A stretch of 42,296 nt of DNA from CAG-791 sp963593905. GTDB lineage: Bacteria > Bacillota > Clostridia > Lachnospirales > Lachnospiraceae. Below are positions 34,861-42,296 of the stretch, one piece after another (position 1 is the first letter of the stretch; every line of letters starts with the position of its first letter). Both the position numbers and the translations under genes were made by a program. The stretch lies in the NCBI GenBank assembly GCA_963593905.1, contig CAVBBL010000024.1, positions 1 through 42,296 on the forward strand. The letters are read 5' to 3'. The notes under the pieces are model-generated. The model was not told the DNA's origin. It saw only the letters and a program-made list of their open reading frames with translations, and made no database searches.

Positions 34861-34894
34861 CTAAAAAATCCCACTTTAGCAGTGGGATTTTTAG
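34861..34894 (-). terminator. Rho-independent terminator of the BspA-like gene (bidirectional stem)
   Basis: CTAAAAAATCCCACT and AGTGGGATTTTTAG form a long stem with T-rich ends on both strands. It lies about 145 bp beyond the stop of the LRR protein gene. Confidence 0.8.
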
Positions 34895-35039
34895 GTTTCT
34901 CTTTATTTGGAGTAATGTACGTTGATATTTTGTACTCTGCCAGTCAGCAAGCTTGCTTGTGATTATGGTGAGGCTAGTTTCATTTATGTCACAATCACAA
35001 AATCGATTATAGCGTTCTCGTCTCCCTTTTGCTCTGTTT

Positions 35040-37049
35040 TTACAAAGCGCTGCCACTGCTCTGTGTTTCGATCCACGTTTCTAAAACGGTGTCGCAATAA
35101 CCACAGACTTTTGAATAATGAATAATGACTTGATTGCCTGATGTCTCACTTATTGCCTTAACCCCTACATCGACATGTTCTGTTTTGGGAATCTCCTCCT
35201 GTTCTGCCAGAACTGTATTGCAGACGGAGCAATGCTTGCCTTCCGTCAGGCCAACCTCCGCACAGGTAGCTTCCTTTGCAGCGTCTATCACTTCCGTATG
35301 TCCCTTAGCAGGAATTGTTTCCTGTGCCTTCAGGATTTCACCGCAGACGGAGCACCTTTGACCATCCGTGAGACCATCCTCGGTGCAGGTAGCCTCCTTG
35401 CCCTGGATGACTTCAACGGTATGGCCAGCCGGAATTTCTTCCTGCTGTACCAGAACCGTATTGCAAACGGAGCAATGCTTGCCCTCTGTCAGGCCATTTT
35501 CTGTGCAGGTAGCCGCCTTTCCGACATCCATTACTTCCGTGTGTCCTTTGGCAGGAATCTCCTCCTGTTTTACCAGAACTGTACCGCAAACGGAGCAATG
35601 CTTGCCTTCCGTCAGACCTGTTTCCGTGCAGGTTGCTGCCTTCCCGGCATCTGATACCTCGGTATGTCCAAGTGCCGGGATTTCCTTCATACCACTGCCT
35701 ATCGCGCCGCATTCGATGCACCGCGTGCCGGCTGTGTGTCCCGTCTGCGTACAGGTAGGCTCCACGTCTTCCAATCCTACAAAAGTGTGCGTATGCTGGG
35801 ACACAGCTGTGCTTTCGGAAGACGAACCTGACGCAGCCGCAATTTGAGGAATCGAAATTTGAGCAGAAAAAGTATTTTTCCGAATGCCGCATCCTAAAAA
35901 CGCATTCTCGCCAATCTTAATCTCACCGTCAGGAATTTTGATATTTGTCAGACTGCTGCAATCCCGGAATGCTTCCCTGCCGATGCTGACCACACTGTCA
36001 GGAATTTCGACACTCATCAGGCTGATGCAATCCCGGAATGCTTCTCTGCCGATACCAATCAAACTGCCGGGAAATTCGACATTGGTCAGACTGTTACATC
36101 CTTTAAACGCCTCATCTTCAATGTTAGTCACACCATTGGAAATTTCGATAGTTTTCAGGCTGATGCAATTTTGGAATACGCCCTCGCCGATACGGGTCAT
36201 ACCGATACCAACTGCATTTGTAACACCTGTCCGGCTCCTGTCAATTTCTGTCTCTGAGGTATCTGTATCAGACTTACCGCCAAGGTTTGCGATTCCTATC
36301 CCGCTGCTGTCAATCTCGTGCGTGAAAGCATCTATATCGGTCTTAATATTAATGTCCGCGGTCCCAATACCGGTGCTGTAATTATCAGCTGCAGAAGTAT
36401 CTAAAATTTTTGTACTGTTCGGGAGCGTAACACTCTGCAAGCTGCTGCAGTCCTTGAATGCGTAATCGCCAATATCCATCACATTATCAGGAAGTGTAAT
36501 ACTCTCCAGACTGCTGCAATTTTCAAACGAAGAACTGCCGATTGTAGTCACGCTATCTGGAATTTCGATATTCTTCAGACTGCTGCAGCCCTTAAATGCA
36601 TTGTCTCCGATATTCGTCACACTGTCGGGAATCACAACATTCGTCAGATTGGCACAGCCTTCAAACGCAGAATCGGGAATCTCAGCCACTCCTTCGGCAA
36701 TCAGCACCGATTTTACATCACTTCGATTCCCATTCTGAATGTCGTCAAAGTTTAAAGCTTTGACAACAGGCCTTTCCTCAGAACTTGAATTATCCAGGAA
36801 AGATCCAGAATGTCCGTTGATGAGCAGTTCTTTTTGCCGTTCTGAGATTACACTATTATCGCCGGCGAGCAATTTTTTCACCGCTTTCGCGATATTTTCT
36901 TCTCCCGTCTCTATTATTAATTCATTATCATCTGGTATAAGATCATCTTCAATTAGCGTCTGGGACGCGAAGACCTTTAGAGCTGCGCCCTCACTGCACA
37001 ATGCAAGCATAAATACACCTGCTGCGATCCACAATTTGATATTCTTCAT
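35040..37049 (-). CDS. BspA-like secreted leucine-rich repeat protein with Cys-rich C-terminal repeats
   Basis: The 669-residue product starts with a signal peptide (MKNIKLWIAAGVFMLALCSE). From about residue 95 to 395 it carries LRR_5/BspA repeats of about 23 residues (IPDSVTNIGDNAFKGCSSL type). These are interrupted by about 80 residues rich in Asp/Thr/Ser that lack the pattern. From about 420 to the end there are six repeats of about 40 residues with a GHTEV start and ATCTE-x-GLTEGKHCSVC; the first and last are degenerate. It is likely surface-exposed, but no sorting signal is seen. ATG at 37049 follows GGGAGGTGG; a 32-codon longer frame runs through leader L2. Confidence 0.85.
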   Translation of the reverse strand: MKNIKLWIAAGVFMLALCSEGAALKVFASQTLIEDDLIPDDNELIIETGEENIAKAVKKLLAGDNSVISERQKELLINGHSGSFLDNSSSEERPVVKALNFDDIQNGNRSDVKSVLIAEGVAEIPDSAFEGCANLTNVVIPDSVTNIGDNAFKGCSSLKNIEIPDSVTTIGSSSFENCSSLESITLPDNVMDIGDYAFKDCSSLQSVTLPNSTKILDTSAADNYSTGIGTADINIKTDIDAFTHEIDSSGIGIANLGGKSDTDTSETEIDRSRTGVTNAVGIGMTRIGEGVFQNCISLKTIEISNGVTNIEDEAFKGCNSLTNVEFPGSLIGIGREAFRDCISLMSVEIPDSVVSIGREAFRDCSSLTNIKIPDGEIKIGENAFLGCGIRKNTFSAQISIPQIAAASGSSSESTAVSQHTHTFVGLEDVEPTCTQTGHTAGTRCIECGAIGSGMKEIPALGHTEVSDAGKAATCTETGLTEGKHCSVCGTVLVKQEEIPAKGHTEVMDVGKAATCTENGLTEGKHCSVCNTVLVQQEEIPAGHTVEVIQGKEATCTEDGLTDGQRCSVCGEILKAQETIPAKGHTEVIDAAKEATCAEVGLTEGKHCSVCNTVLAEQEEIPKTEHVDVGVKAISETSGNQVIIHYSKVCGYCDTVLETWIETQSSGSAL

Positions 37050-37080
37050 ATGTATGCCACCTCCCTCTACAATCTTTTGT

Positions 37081-37156
37081 TTAATTTTACTATTGTCTCC
37101 CCCCTTACACAACGAAGAATCACAAAACCACTTGCTTATGTGCAAATTTAACTTTA
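37081..37156 (-). promoter_or_regulatory. Shared leader L2 upstream of the BspA-like gene
   Basis: Aligns with L1 (33847-33923) over about 75 bp at roughly three quarters identity by eye, and with L3. GGGGGGAG near 37100 looks like a ribosome site upstream of the real one, so a short leader peptide is conceivable. Confidence 0.55.
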
Positions 37157-37208
37157 CGAATTTTCAATATTGATCTGCGGTATCAGATGAACCACGTTGT
37201 CAATGTAT

Positions 37209-37242
37209 AAAAAAAAGAATTCGACCAATTCTGACCGAATCC
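37209..37242 (-). terminator. Rho-independent terminator after the secreted-protein remnant
   Basis: On the minus strand GGATTCG, a 12-nt loop and CGAATTC form a 7-bp stem (one G-T) followed by eight T. Between it and the remnant (37243-37350) a 20-codon frame, MMSKIIGRVQAIDLIGQKCL, opens at an ATG near 37335; its start resembles that of some AAA ATPases but it ends at once. Confidence 0.7.
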
Positions 37243-37350
37243 TCCTTTTCATACATTTATAAGGCTATCATAAGCACTTTTGCCCTATGAGATCAATTGC
37301 CTGTACCCGCCCGATGATTTTTGACATCATGATTCTATCACAACGTTATC

Positions 37351-37563
37351 TTAATATTCTACTCCTTCATAGTATGTTTCTCCATATGAAAAATAGCCCT
37401 CACTATCAAGATACATCAATCCTATAACTGTATCATCATACATCAAACGAACATTACCCGTTTTTCCATCCGAACTTGCTGTATTTATATACATATATCC
37501 ACTTGATAATCCAGCAGTACTTCCAGTATTTGCAAATACATAAGCCTTTCCCCCCTCCTTATA
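37351..37563 (-). pseudogene. Remnant of a secreted-protein gene (leader fused to 3' end)
   Basis: The minus-strand frame is open for 70 codons and reads like a real protein end: KAYVFANTGSTAGLSSG, MYINTASSDGKTGNVRLMYD, ending GETYYEGVEY before TAA (37351-37353). It has no start codon after the Shine-Dalgarno AAGGAGGGGGG, which is itself inside the frame; an in-frame TAG lies just before. Leader L3 directly precedes it and a terminator follows. This fits a deletion that joined a leader to the last 60 or so codons. A short protein from the internal ATG cannot be excluded. Confidence 0.6.
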
Positions 37564-37565
37564 CT

Positions 37566-37613
37566 AAAGGCATCTCAAAAAGGCTTTCTTATATGCAAAT
37601 TCAACTGTATAAT
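37566..37613 (-). promoter_or_regulatory. Shared leader L3 upstream of the remnant
   Basis: Plus-strand GGCATCTCAAAAAGGC and TTATATGCAAATTCAACT match the corresponding parts of L1 and L2. It is the shortest copy. Confidence 0.5.
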
Positions 37614-37672
37614 CTTGTTCCTTTTTATAAAGGAGATTCGAGGAGCTCCTTCTATTCATCAATTTTTGTCTT

Positions 37673-38584
37673 TTAATGATCTATTTTCAATATATTCAGC
37701 AATCTTACAACTGTATCCTGACCATCAAGACATGTGTCCATCAGCCACCCTTTCTCATTTCTCCACTCCATAAGTCCTCTGTAATAATAATTCTTCTTTG
37801 CATCCTCAATTATAAAAGGTATTACGTTATGATGCAGGCACTCCTTCAAGGCAACAAGTCTTCCTACTCTTCCATTTCCATCCTGGAATGGATGAATATA
37901 TTCCATCTCTGCATGAAATGCTATGATATCTTCTATCGTAATATTTGCTTTTGCATTATATTCATCAAGCAGTGCTTTCATATGCTTATGTACATCCGAC
38001 GGTTTCGATGTTTCTCTGCCGCCTACCATATTTGCACGTTTTTTGTAATCGCCAACGGCAAACCATCCAAGTGTCGAATCCTTAGTGTCATGTTTCAATA
38101 TATAATGCAGATGTTTGATGGAATCCTCCGTTAGTTCATCCTCAGCAATATCAATCACATAATCAATGGCACGAAAATGATGTACAGTTTCCAGAATATC
38201 ATCCACCGATATTCCATCACCCGCATTAAGAGTATTCGTTTCAAATATAAGTCTCGTCTGATCCTCTGAGAGTTTACTTCCCTCGATGTGATTAGAATTA
38301 TATGTCATCCTTACCTGCAGTTCGTGATAAAAGCCGCCCGGCAGCTTCATTTCTTTCTCTTCACGAAGTATCTGAAGAATCCTGTTATCGGACACTTCCT
38401 TTATAATCACATCCGGCGATTCACCAAGATAGTCGGCTATTTTTTGTATGCTTCTCTTTGATAGCTTCTCTCCCTTTGCAATCTTTGCGATTGTTCTGGT
38501 GGAAAGCCCCAACTCCGTAGATAATTCTGTCTTGGTGATACCTTTTTCCTTAAGAACCTTTTCCAAACCATCGTATGAGAGCAT
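37673..38584 (-). CDS. HTH-Fic domain protein (AMP transferase, class II type)
   Basis: The 303-residue protein has an N-terminal Cro/Xre-type helix-turn-helix (about 3-60: ITKTELSTELGLSTRTIAKI) and a Fic domain with the complete catalytic motif HPFQDGNGRVGR at 231-242, so AMPylation or related transfer is expected. The inhibitory motif (S/T)xxxE(G/N) is present before the core as SNHIEG (97-102), the class II arrangement in which the same protein blocks its active site. The HTH suggests it binds its own upstream region, where three CTTTACTT-type sites occur. ATG at 38584 follows AAGGGGATC. Confidence 0.92.
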   Translation of the reverse strand: MLSYDGLEKVLKEKGITKTELSTELGLSTRTIAKIAKGEKLSKRSIQKIADYLGESPDVIIKEVSDNRILQILREEKEMKLPGGFYHELQVRMTYNSNHIEGSKLSEDQTRLIFETNTLNAGDGISVDDILETVHHFRAIDYVIDIAEDELTEDSIKHLHYILKHDTKDSTLGWFAVGDYKKRANMVGGRETSKPSDVHKHMKALLDEYNAKANITIEDIIAFHAEMEYIHPFQDGNGRVGRLVALKECLHHNVIPFIIEDAKKNYYYRGLMEWRNEKGWLMDTCLDGQDTVVRLLNILKIDH

Positions 38585-38601
38585 ATACAGATCCCCTTTT
38601 T

Positions 38602-38676
38602 AAATCTTTACTTATTTTACTGCTAAAAATCGGTAAAAGTAAAGATTTTTGCTGAAACAATGGATTAAAAGTAAAG
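38602..38676 (-). promoter_or_regulatory. Operator-like repeats and promoter of the fic gene
   Basis: AAATCTTTACTT (38602-38613) is perfectly inverted as AAGTAAAGATTT (38637-38648), and a third AAGTAAAG lies at 38669-38676. Spacings between the 8-bp cores are 31 and 32 bp, close to three helical turns. A candidate promoter, TTTACT, 18 bp, TAAAAT on the minus strand, lies between the first two sites. This suits autoregulation by the HTH of the Fic protein (inference). Confidence 0.55.
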
Positions 38677-38793
38677 TTTCTCTGTATTCCATTTCACGAT
38701 TTTGCACGCAAGACCTGCTGCATCCAGCTCTGTCGCCGTCTGCATTGTCAGATGCATCAGTTTGTTTATCCGCTTCGTCGTATTTAATTCCAT
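38665..38793 (-). CDS. Possible small ORF or remnant upstream of fic (42 codons)
   Basis: From ATG 38793 the minus strand reads MELNTTKRINKLMHLTMQ, then TATELDAAGLACKIVKWNTE and KLYF before the stop, a protein-like composition with an amphipathic helix. A GTG three codons earlier lies 14 nt after GGAGGG. No family recognised, and no inhibitory (S/T)xxxE(G/N) motif, so it is not an obvious Fic antitoxin. It may be the last part of a deleted gene. An overlapping 82-codon frame is less protein-like. Confidence 0.35.
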   Translation of the reverse strand: MELNTTKRINKLMHLTMQTATELDAAGLACKIVKWNTEKLYF

Positions 38794-38863
38794 CTCGAAC
38801 ACAGCACTTGCTATATCCCTCCAAAATCACTTTTCCACAGCCGTTCAACACCTTTAACATCCA

Positions 38864-40048
38864 TCAGCTATTTTGCTTTTTTATAAGAGAATCCCTTACT
38901 CTTTGCATTGCTTCCTGCAGGTTCTCTAAAGAATTAGCATAGGATATTCTCACATATCCTTCACAGCTGTTGCCAAATGCTGTTCCCGGAGTCATTGTGA
39001 CATAACAGTCATTTAAAATATACTTGCAGAATTCATCTGATGTCATACCGGTCTCTTTTATATTTACAAACATATAAAAAGCGCCATCCGGCTTCTGTGC
39101 AAAGCAGCCAGGCAGTTCATTTACTGCCCCGTAGAGATAATCTCTTCGTTTTTGATACTCTTCCACCATTTTTCTGGAAGGAAGATCATCTTCTCTTAAT
39201 GCGGTCACTGCTGCGGATTGCACAAACATATTGGGACAGGATATGCTGTAGAAGCTAAGCCGCATCATAGGATCAATCAATGTCTTATCGCACATTAAAT
39301 ACCCAATTCTCCAACCGGTCATGGAGTAATATTTGGAGAAGCCATTCATAACGATCGTTCTCTCTCGCATTCCAGGGAGTTCAGCAATGCTTCTGAATTT
39401 CTTGTTGTCATAGATCACCCCTGAATAAACCTCATCCGAAATCACAAGCAGATTGTGTTTTCTGGCAACTCTTGCAACTTCTTCCAGGGAGGTATCATTT
39501 AGGACAAATCCACACGGATTAGACGGAGAATTTAAAATGATTGCCTTCGTCCGTGACGTTACCAGACTGTCCAAAGAACCGGGAATGATCTGATATTCAT
39601 TCTGCGGATCCAGGTTGTAAGAAACTTCTTTGGCCTGTGCGATCATCGGCACATTGTAATAGCATAAAAATCCAGGATCCGGCACCAGAATTTCATCCCC
39701 GGGATTCATATATGACATGATCGCCAGAAAAATCCCCTGTGTAACGCCGTGGGTTATAATGACTTCCTCTGGTGAATAAGTGAGGTTATAACGCTTCTCA
39801 TAATCCTCACAGACAGCTTCCCGCAGTTCTTTTGTGCCGACAATCGGTCCGTAATGGACTTTTCCCTCATTGAGTGCTTTCTTACACGCTTCTTTTATAT
39901 AGGAAGGTGTATCAAAATCAGGTTCTCCTATTTCCAGATGGATCACAGGATTTCCTTCACTTTCTAATTTATTGGAAAGGTCTGCCATTTCTCTGATCTT
40001 TGAAAGCGGAACATCCTTCATTCTTTCGGCTTGCATAAAATTTTCCAT
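38864..40048 (-). CDS. Class I/II pyridoxal-phosphate aminotransferase
   Basis: The 394-residue fold-type I aminotransferase has VIHLEIGEPDFDTPSYI, VHYGPIVGTKELREAV, ITHGVTQGIFLAIMSYMNPG, NSPSNPCGFV, VISDEVYSGVIYD and the PLP lysine in MNGFSKYYSMTGWRIGY, with the carboxylate-binding Arg in EGYVRISYANS. It is of the aspartate/aromatic aminotransferase group; substrate not determined. ATG at 40048 (MENFMQAERM) follows TGGAG; the ATG four codons earlier lacks a ribosome site. It lies 172 bp after the AEC transporter gene and may share its transcript. Confidence 0.9.
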   Translation of the reverse strand: MENFMQAERMKDVPLSKIREMADLSNKLESEGNPVIHLEIGEPDFDTPSYIKEACKKALNEGKVHYGPIVGTKELREAVCEDYEKRYNLTYSPEEVIITHGVTQGIFLAIMSYMNPGDEILVPDPGFLCYYNVPMIAQAKEVSYNLDPQNEYQIIPGSLDSLVTSRTKAIILNSPSNPCGFVLNDTSLEEVARVARKHNLLVISDEVYSGVIYDNKKFRSIAELPGMRERTIVMNGFSKYYSMTGWRIGYLMCDKTLIDPMMRLSFYSISCPNMFVQSAAVTALREDDLPSRKMVEEYQKRRDYLYGAVNELPGCFAQKPDGAFYMFVNIKETGMTSDEFCKYILNDCYVTMTPGTAFGNSCEGYVRISYANSLENLQEAMQRVRDSLIKKQNS

Positions 40049-40220
40049 AATAATCTCCATTCCGCAGGCGTCTTACGACGGAAGAATTGCCAAACAATTT
40101 TAAGCCTTGTTTTGGCGATCAATGCTACTCATGACACCTGCAGCACAAATAGCTTTGTGGAAAACATGATATCGATTACATTTCCATACCTCATCTCCCG
40201 TTCTTACATGATTATCCCAA

Positions 40221-41156
40221 TTATCCAAGATGAAGGATCATTGCCAGAAGAGGTATTGTTATTACGGAACAGATCGTTGTAATAAAAACACCTCTTACTG
40301 CAAGCGATTCATCCATCTTATATCTCGTTGCAAATAACACAACCGTATTTCCGACCGGCATGATCAGAAGAAGAAACAGAATTTCCTTTATATAATCATC
40401 CGTGATACACATGGTAAGAAATGGCCAGCAAAGCAGAGGAAATACAAATTGTTTCAGAAAGGCAAATACCCAAATCCTTATGTCTTTCCATACATCACTT
40501 ATTTTGATCTCCGCCAGATTGGCACCAATGAGCAGCATGGCCAGCGGAGATGTTAAACCTCCGATATAATCCATAGCACCAAGGACTGATACCGGCAGAT
40601 GGATTGGTACGAAATAAAGCACCAATGCAATGCATGTTCCTATGATTCCCGGACTTAAGAGCGATTTTACAGAAAATCCAGTTCCCTCGCTTTTTTCCTG
40701 TCCATATTGCATTATTGTAACGCCGAGAGAATATGCACTTAGGTTAAAGATGATATTAAGAATAGCCGCATATAGGAGCGCCTCACTGCCATATACGGCT
40801 TCTATAACCGGGAATCCCATAAAGCCAACATTGGAATAGGTAAACATCGCTGCATAGATTCCCTGCTGCGAAAGAGGTGCTCGCGTCACCTTTGCAATTC
40901 CAAGCCCAATGATCGGAAGAATCATATAGATCACTATCGATATCAGGAAAACGATTCCAACCGTTTTTACATCTCTCTCTCCTTCCTGCGTCAATACAGA
41001 GTAGATGATCAGACACGGCATGGAAACATTTAAAATCAGCTGGGACAGTTTTTGACATACATCCTTACTTAATATGTCAATTTTCTTCAAATAACAGCCG
41101 CAAAAAATAATGATAAATAGCGTAATCATTTGCTGAAATAAAATCGTTGCTCCCAT
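40221..41156 (-). CDS. AEC family transporter (auxin efflux carrier superfamily)
   Basis: The 311-residue integral membrane protein has about ten helices. Family features are LILNVSMPCLIIYSVLT, FTYSNVGFMGFPV near residue 105, LTSPLAMLLIGANLAEI and MPVGNTVVLFATRYKMD. Bacterial AEC members carry carboxylates such as malate, malonate or lactate. It begins 7 bp after the stop of the hydroxyacid dehydrogenase gene, with AGAGGTAGGCAGGG as ribosome site, so the two are coupled and the cargo may be the dehydrogenase's substrate or product (inference). Confidence 0.92.
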   Translation of the reverse strand: MGATILFQQMITLFIIIFCGCYLKKIDILSKDVCQKLSQLILNVSMPCLIIYSVLTQEGERDVKTVGIVFLISIVIYMILPIIGLGIAKVTRAPLSQQGIYAAMFTYSNVGFMGFPVIEAVYGSEALLYAAILNIIFNLSAYSLGVTIMQYGQEKSEGTGFSVKSLLSPGIIGTCIALVLYFVPIHLPVSVLGAMDYIGGLTSPLAMLLIGANLAEIKISDVWKDIRIWVFAFLKQFVFPLLCWPFLTMCITDDYIKEILFLLLIMPVGNTVVLFATRYKMDESLAVRGVFITTICSVITIPLLAMILHLG

Positions 41157-41163
41157 ACCCTGC

Positions 41164-42156
41164 CTACCTCTTTATAATCGAATTGCGGCAGCTTCCCTTT
41201 GCAAAATACTCTATTGCGTTTTCTGTGGAAATCTTTATCAGTTCTTTTGCAGCTTCATCCGTAAAGAAACTGATATGTGCCGTATAGATCACATTCTCCA
41301 ATTCACATAATTCCCGGAAAACAGAATCCGGCGGATAGACTCCCTTGAAGTCCTTTCTGACAATATCATCTTCTCCCTCATATACATCAAAAGCCATCGC
41401 TGAAAGCTTTCCGGATTTCAACGCCTCTAATACAGCTTTTGCATCCATCAGCCCGCCTCTTGCAGTATTTACAAGAATAGCGCCATCTTTAAACAGAGAC
41501 AGTGTTTCCTTATTAATCAGATGATATGTACTTTCCAGCAGCGGGCAGTGCAATATAACTACATCGGAATTGGAAAATAGTTCTTCCCGCGACACATAGG
41601 TAGCATATTTTTTTATCTCCTCTTTTTCAAACACATCATTGACCAGGATTTTGCAGCCAAAGCCTGCCAGGATTTGTATGGTAATCGCACCTATTTTCCC
41701 GCTGCCGAGCACTCCGACCGTCATATTTCTGAGCACTTTTCCTCTGATTCCGTCAACCTTGTAATTACAGCTGCGGATCATGCTCTGATTACGCTTCATT
41801 TTGCGAAGCAGTGACAGCAGCAGCAATATCGTGTTTTCACTAATGGATTCCGGTGAATAACCGGGAACATTGGCGGCGTCCATTCCCTTAGCAGCAATGG
41901 CTGCCGCATTTATGTGATCCACACCGGTACCTCTGTTGGTTACAAAGCTAACTCCCACATTCTTTAACTTTGCTGCCATATTCTCGTCAATAATACTGTT
42001 GCTGAGTATCGACACCGCCTGCGAATTTTCTATCTGTGTCACCGTTTCCTGATTTAACACATCGTCAATATACGCATATTCAATCTCTGTGCCAAATTCC
42101 ATCTGTTCCAACTGCTCTTTTTCCCATGGTGTCATTCCAAAAAAAGTTATCTTCAT
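41164..42156 (-). CDS. D-2-hydroxyacid dehydrogenase (D-lactate dehydrogenase family)
   Basis: NAD-dependent enzyme interconverting 2-oxo acids and D-2-hydroxy acids. The 330-residue protein has VTNRGTGVDHIN, the nucleotide motif VGVLGSGKIGAITIQIL, HCPLLESTYHLINKETL, the catalytic Arg in VNTARGGLMDAKAV, the Glu in FDVYEGED and the His in YTAHISFFTDEA. This matches D-LdhA, VanH or phenyllactate-type dehydrogenases; substrate open. ATG at 42156 follows AAAGGAAAAGG; a frame 18 codons longer runs into element B2. It is the first gene of a trio with the AEC transporter and the aminotransferase. Confidence 0.93.
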   Translation of the reverse strand: MKITFFGMTPWEKEQLEQMEFGTEIEYAYIDDVLNQETVTQIENSQAVSILSNSIIDENMAAKLKNVGVSFVTNRGTGVDHINAAAIAAKGMDAANVPGYSPESISENTILLLLSLLRKMKRNQSMIRSCNYKVDGIRGKVLRNMTVGVLGSGKIGAITIQILAGFGCKILVNDVFEKEEIKKYATYVSREELFSNSDVVILHCPLLESTYHLINKETLSLFKDGAILVNTARGGLMDAKAVLEALKSGKLSAMAFDVYEGEDDIVRKDFKGVYPPDSVFRELCELENVIYTAHISFFTDEAAKELIKISTENAIEYFAKGSCRNSIIKR

Positions 42157-42171
42157 CCTTTTCCTTTCTAT

Positions 42172-42296
42172 GCCGCGGTTTATCGCGGCAGCACGAGGAG
42201 AATTTCGCACAGGCGAATTCTCCGATGTGATCTTGCATTGACGACGTTTACGGCATCAATGCGGTTTGAAAGAAATGCTATCGAGCATTTCTTTCA
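42172..42296 (-). repeat. Element B, copy 2, upstream of the D-2-hydroxyacid dehydrogenase (cut by window end)
   Basis: Four hairpins in order: GCCGCG/CGCGGC (42172-42189), GGAGAATT/AATTCTCC (42197-42223), GCATTGA/TCAATGC (42235-42262) and TTTGAAAGAAATGCT/AGCATTTCTTTCA (42265-42296, truncated). It shares CACGAGGAGAAT and AGGCGAATTCTCCGATGTG with B1, while the last stem has a different sequence yet pairs as well. It ends next to the downstream gene's Shine-Dalgarno, as in B1. Confidence 0.75.

Noticed and set aside
34900..36400. Plus-strand Cys/Phe-rich ORFs opposite the BspA-like repeats
   Set aside because: Antisense of a repetitive coding region; the periodicity comes from the minus-strand repeats.
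38612..38860. 82-codon frame between fic and the aminotransferase gene
   Set aside because: An overlapping 42-codon frame reads more like protein, and this one runs into the fic operator region.

Overview
The window looks like a chromosomal piece of a Gram-positive, low-to-moderate GC anaerobe of the class Clostridia, most likely Lachnospiraceae. This rests on protein style and gene content: a dcw cluster opening with mraZ-rsmH-ftsL, single-chain glycyl-tRNA synthetase, an M16C presequence-type peptidase, bS21, BspA-like leucine-rich surface proteins and many PLP C-S lyases. No rRNA, tRNA or CRISPR was seen. Essentially every real gene is on the minus strand, so transcription runs from high to low coordinates; the long plus-strand ORFs are shadows.

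Layout, from low to high coordinates. (1) 1-490: noncoding, with a truncated palindromic repeat (element A1), a degenerate CATT-rich tandem repeat and the scpAB terminator. (2) 491-16156: housekeeping block with scpB/scpA, a metallophosphoesterase, rpsU, alaS, glyS, a lipoprotein, recO, era, an M16C metallopeptidase, a transsulfuration-family PLP enzyme and a MalY/PatB C-S lyase. (3) 16157-17131: about 1 kb without genes, holding two direct 248-bp copies of element A, a 38-bp tandem array, the ftsZ terminator and a 34-bp AT-rich repeat. (4) 17132-27793: division and cell-wall (dcw) cluster; in transcription order mraZ, rsmH, ftsL, class B PBP, mraY, murD, ftsW, ftsQ/divIB, ftsZ. murG, murB, murC, murE, murF and ftsA are absent from the cluster. 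(5) 28249-30387: lgt and ychF. (6) 30552-42156: accessory region with decayed genes: ADP-ribosylglycohydrolase, a secreted alanine-rich coiled-coil protein, a frameshifted remnant, a SHOCT/zinc-ribbon membrane protein, a BspA-like LRR surface protein, a truncated secreted-protein remnant, an HTH-Fic protein with an operator-like upstream region, and an operon-like trio of D-2-hydroxyacid dehydrogenase, AEC transporter and aminotransferase.

The least explained content is in the repeats. Element A (three copies) folds on paper into one long stem with two inner hairpins, and one hairpin shows three compensatory base-pair changes between copies. A second family (element B: 6161-6214, 26276-26406, 42172-42296), with a structurally similar array at 10209-10368, sits between co-oriented genes just before the next Shine-Dalgarno sequence. 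One B copy supplies the last codons and stop codon of rsmH. A third, short shared leader (L1-L3, perhaps L4) precedes two secreted-protein genes and one decayed one. These are the best candidates for undescribed biology here. The enzymes themselves are largely recognisable families.
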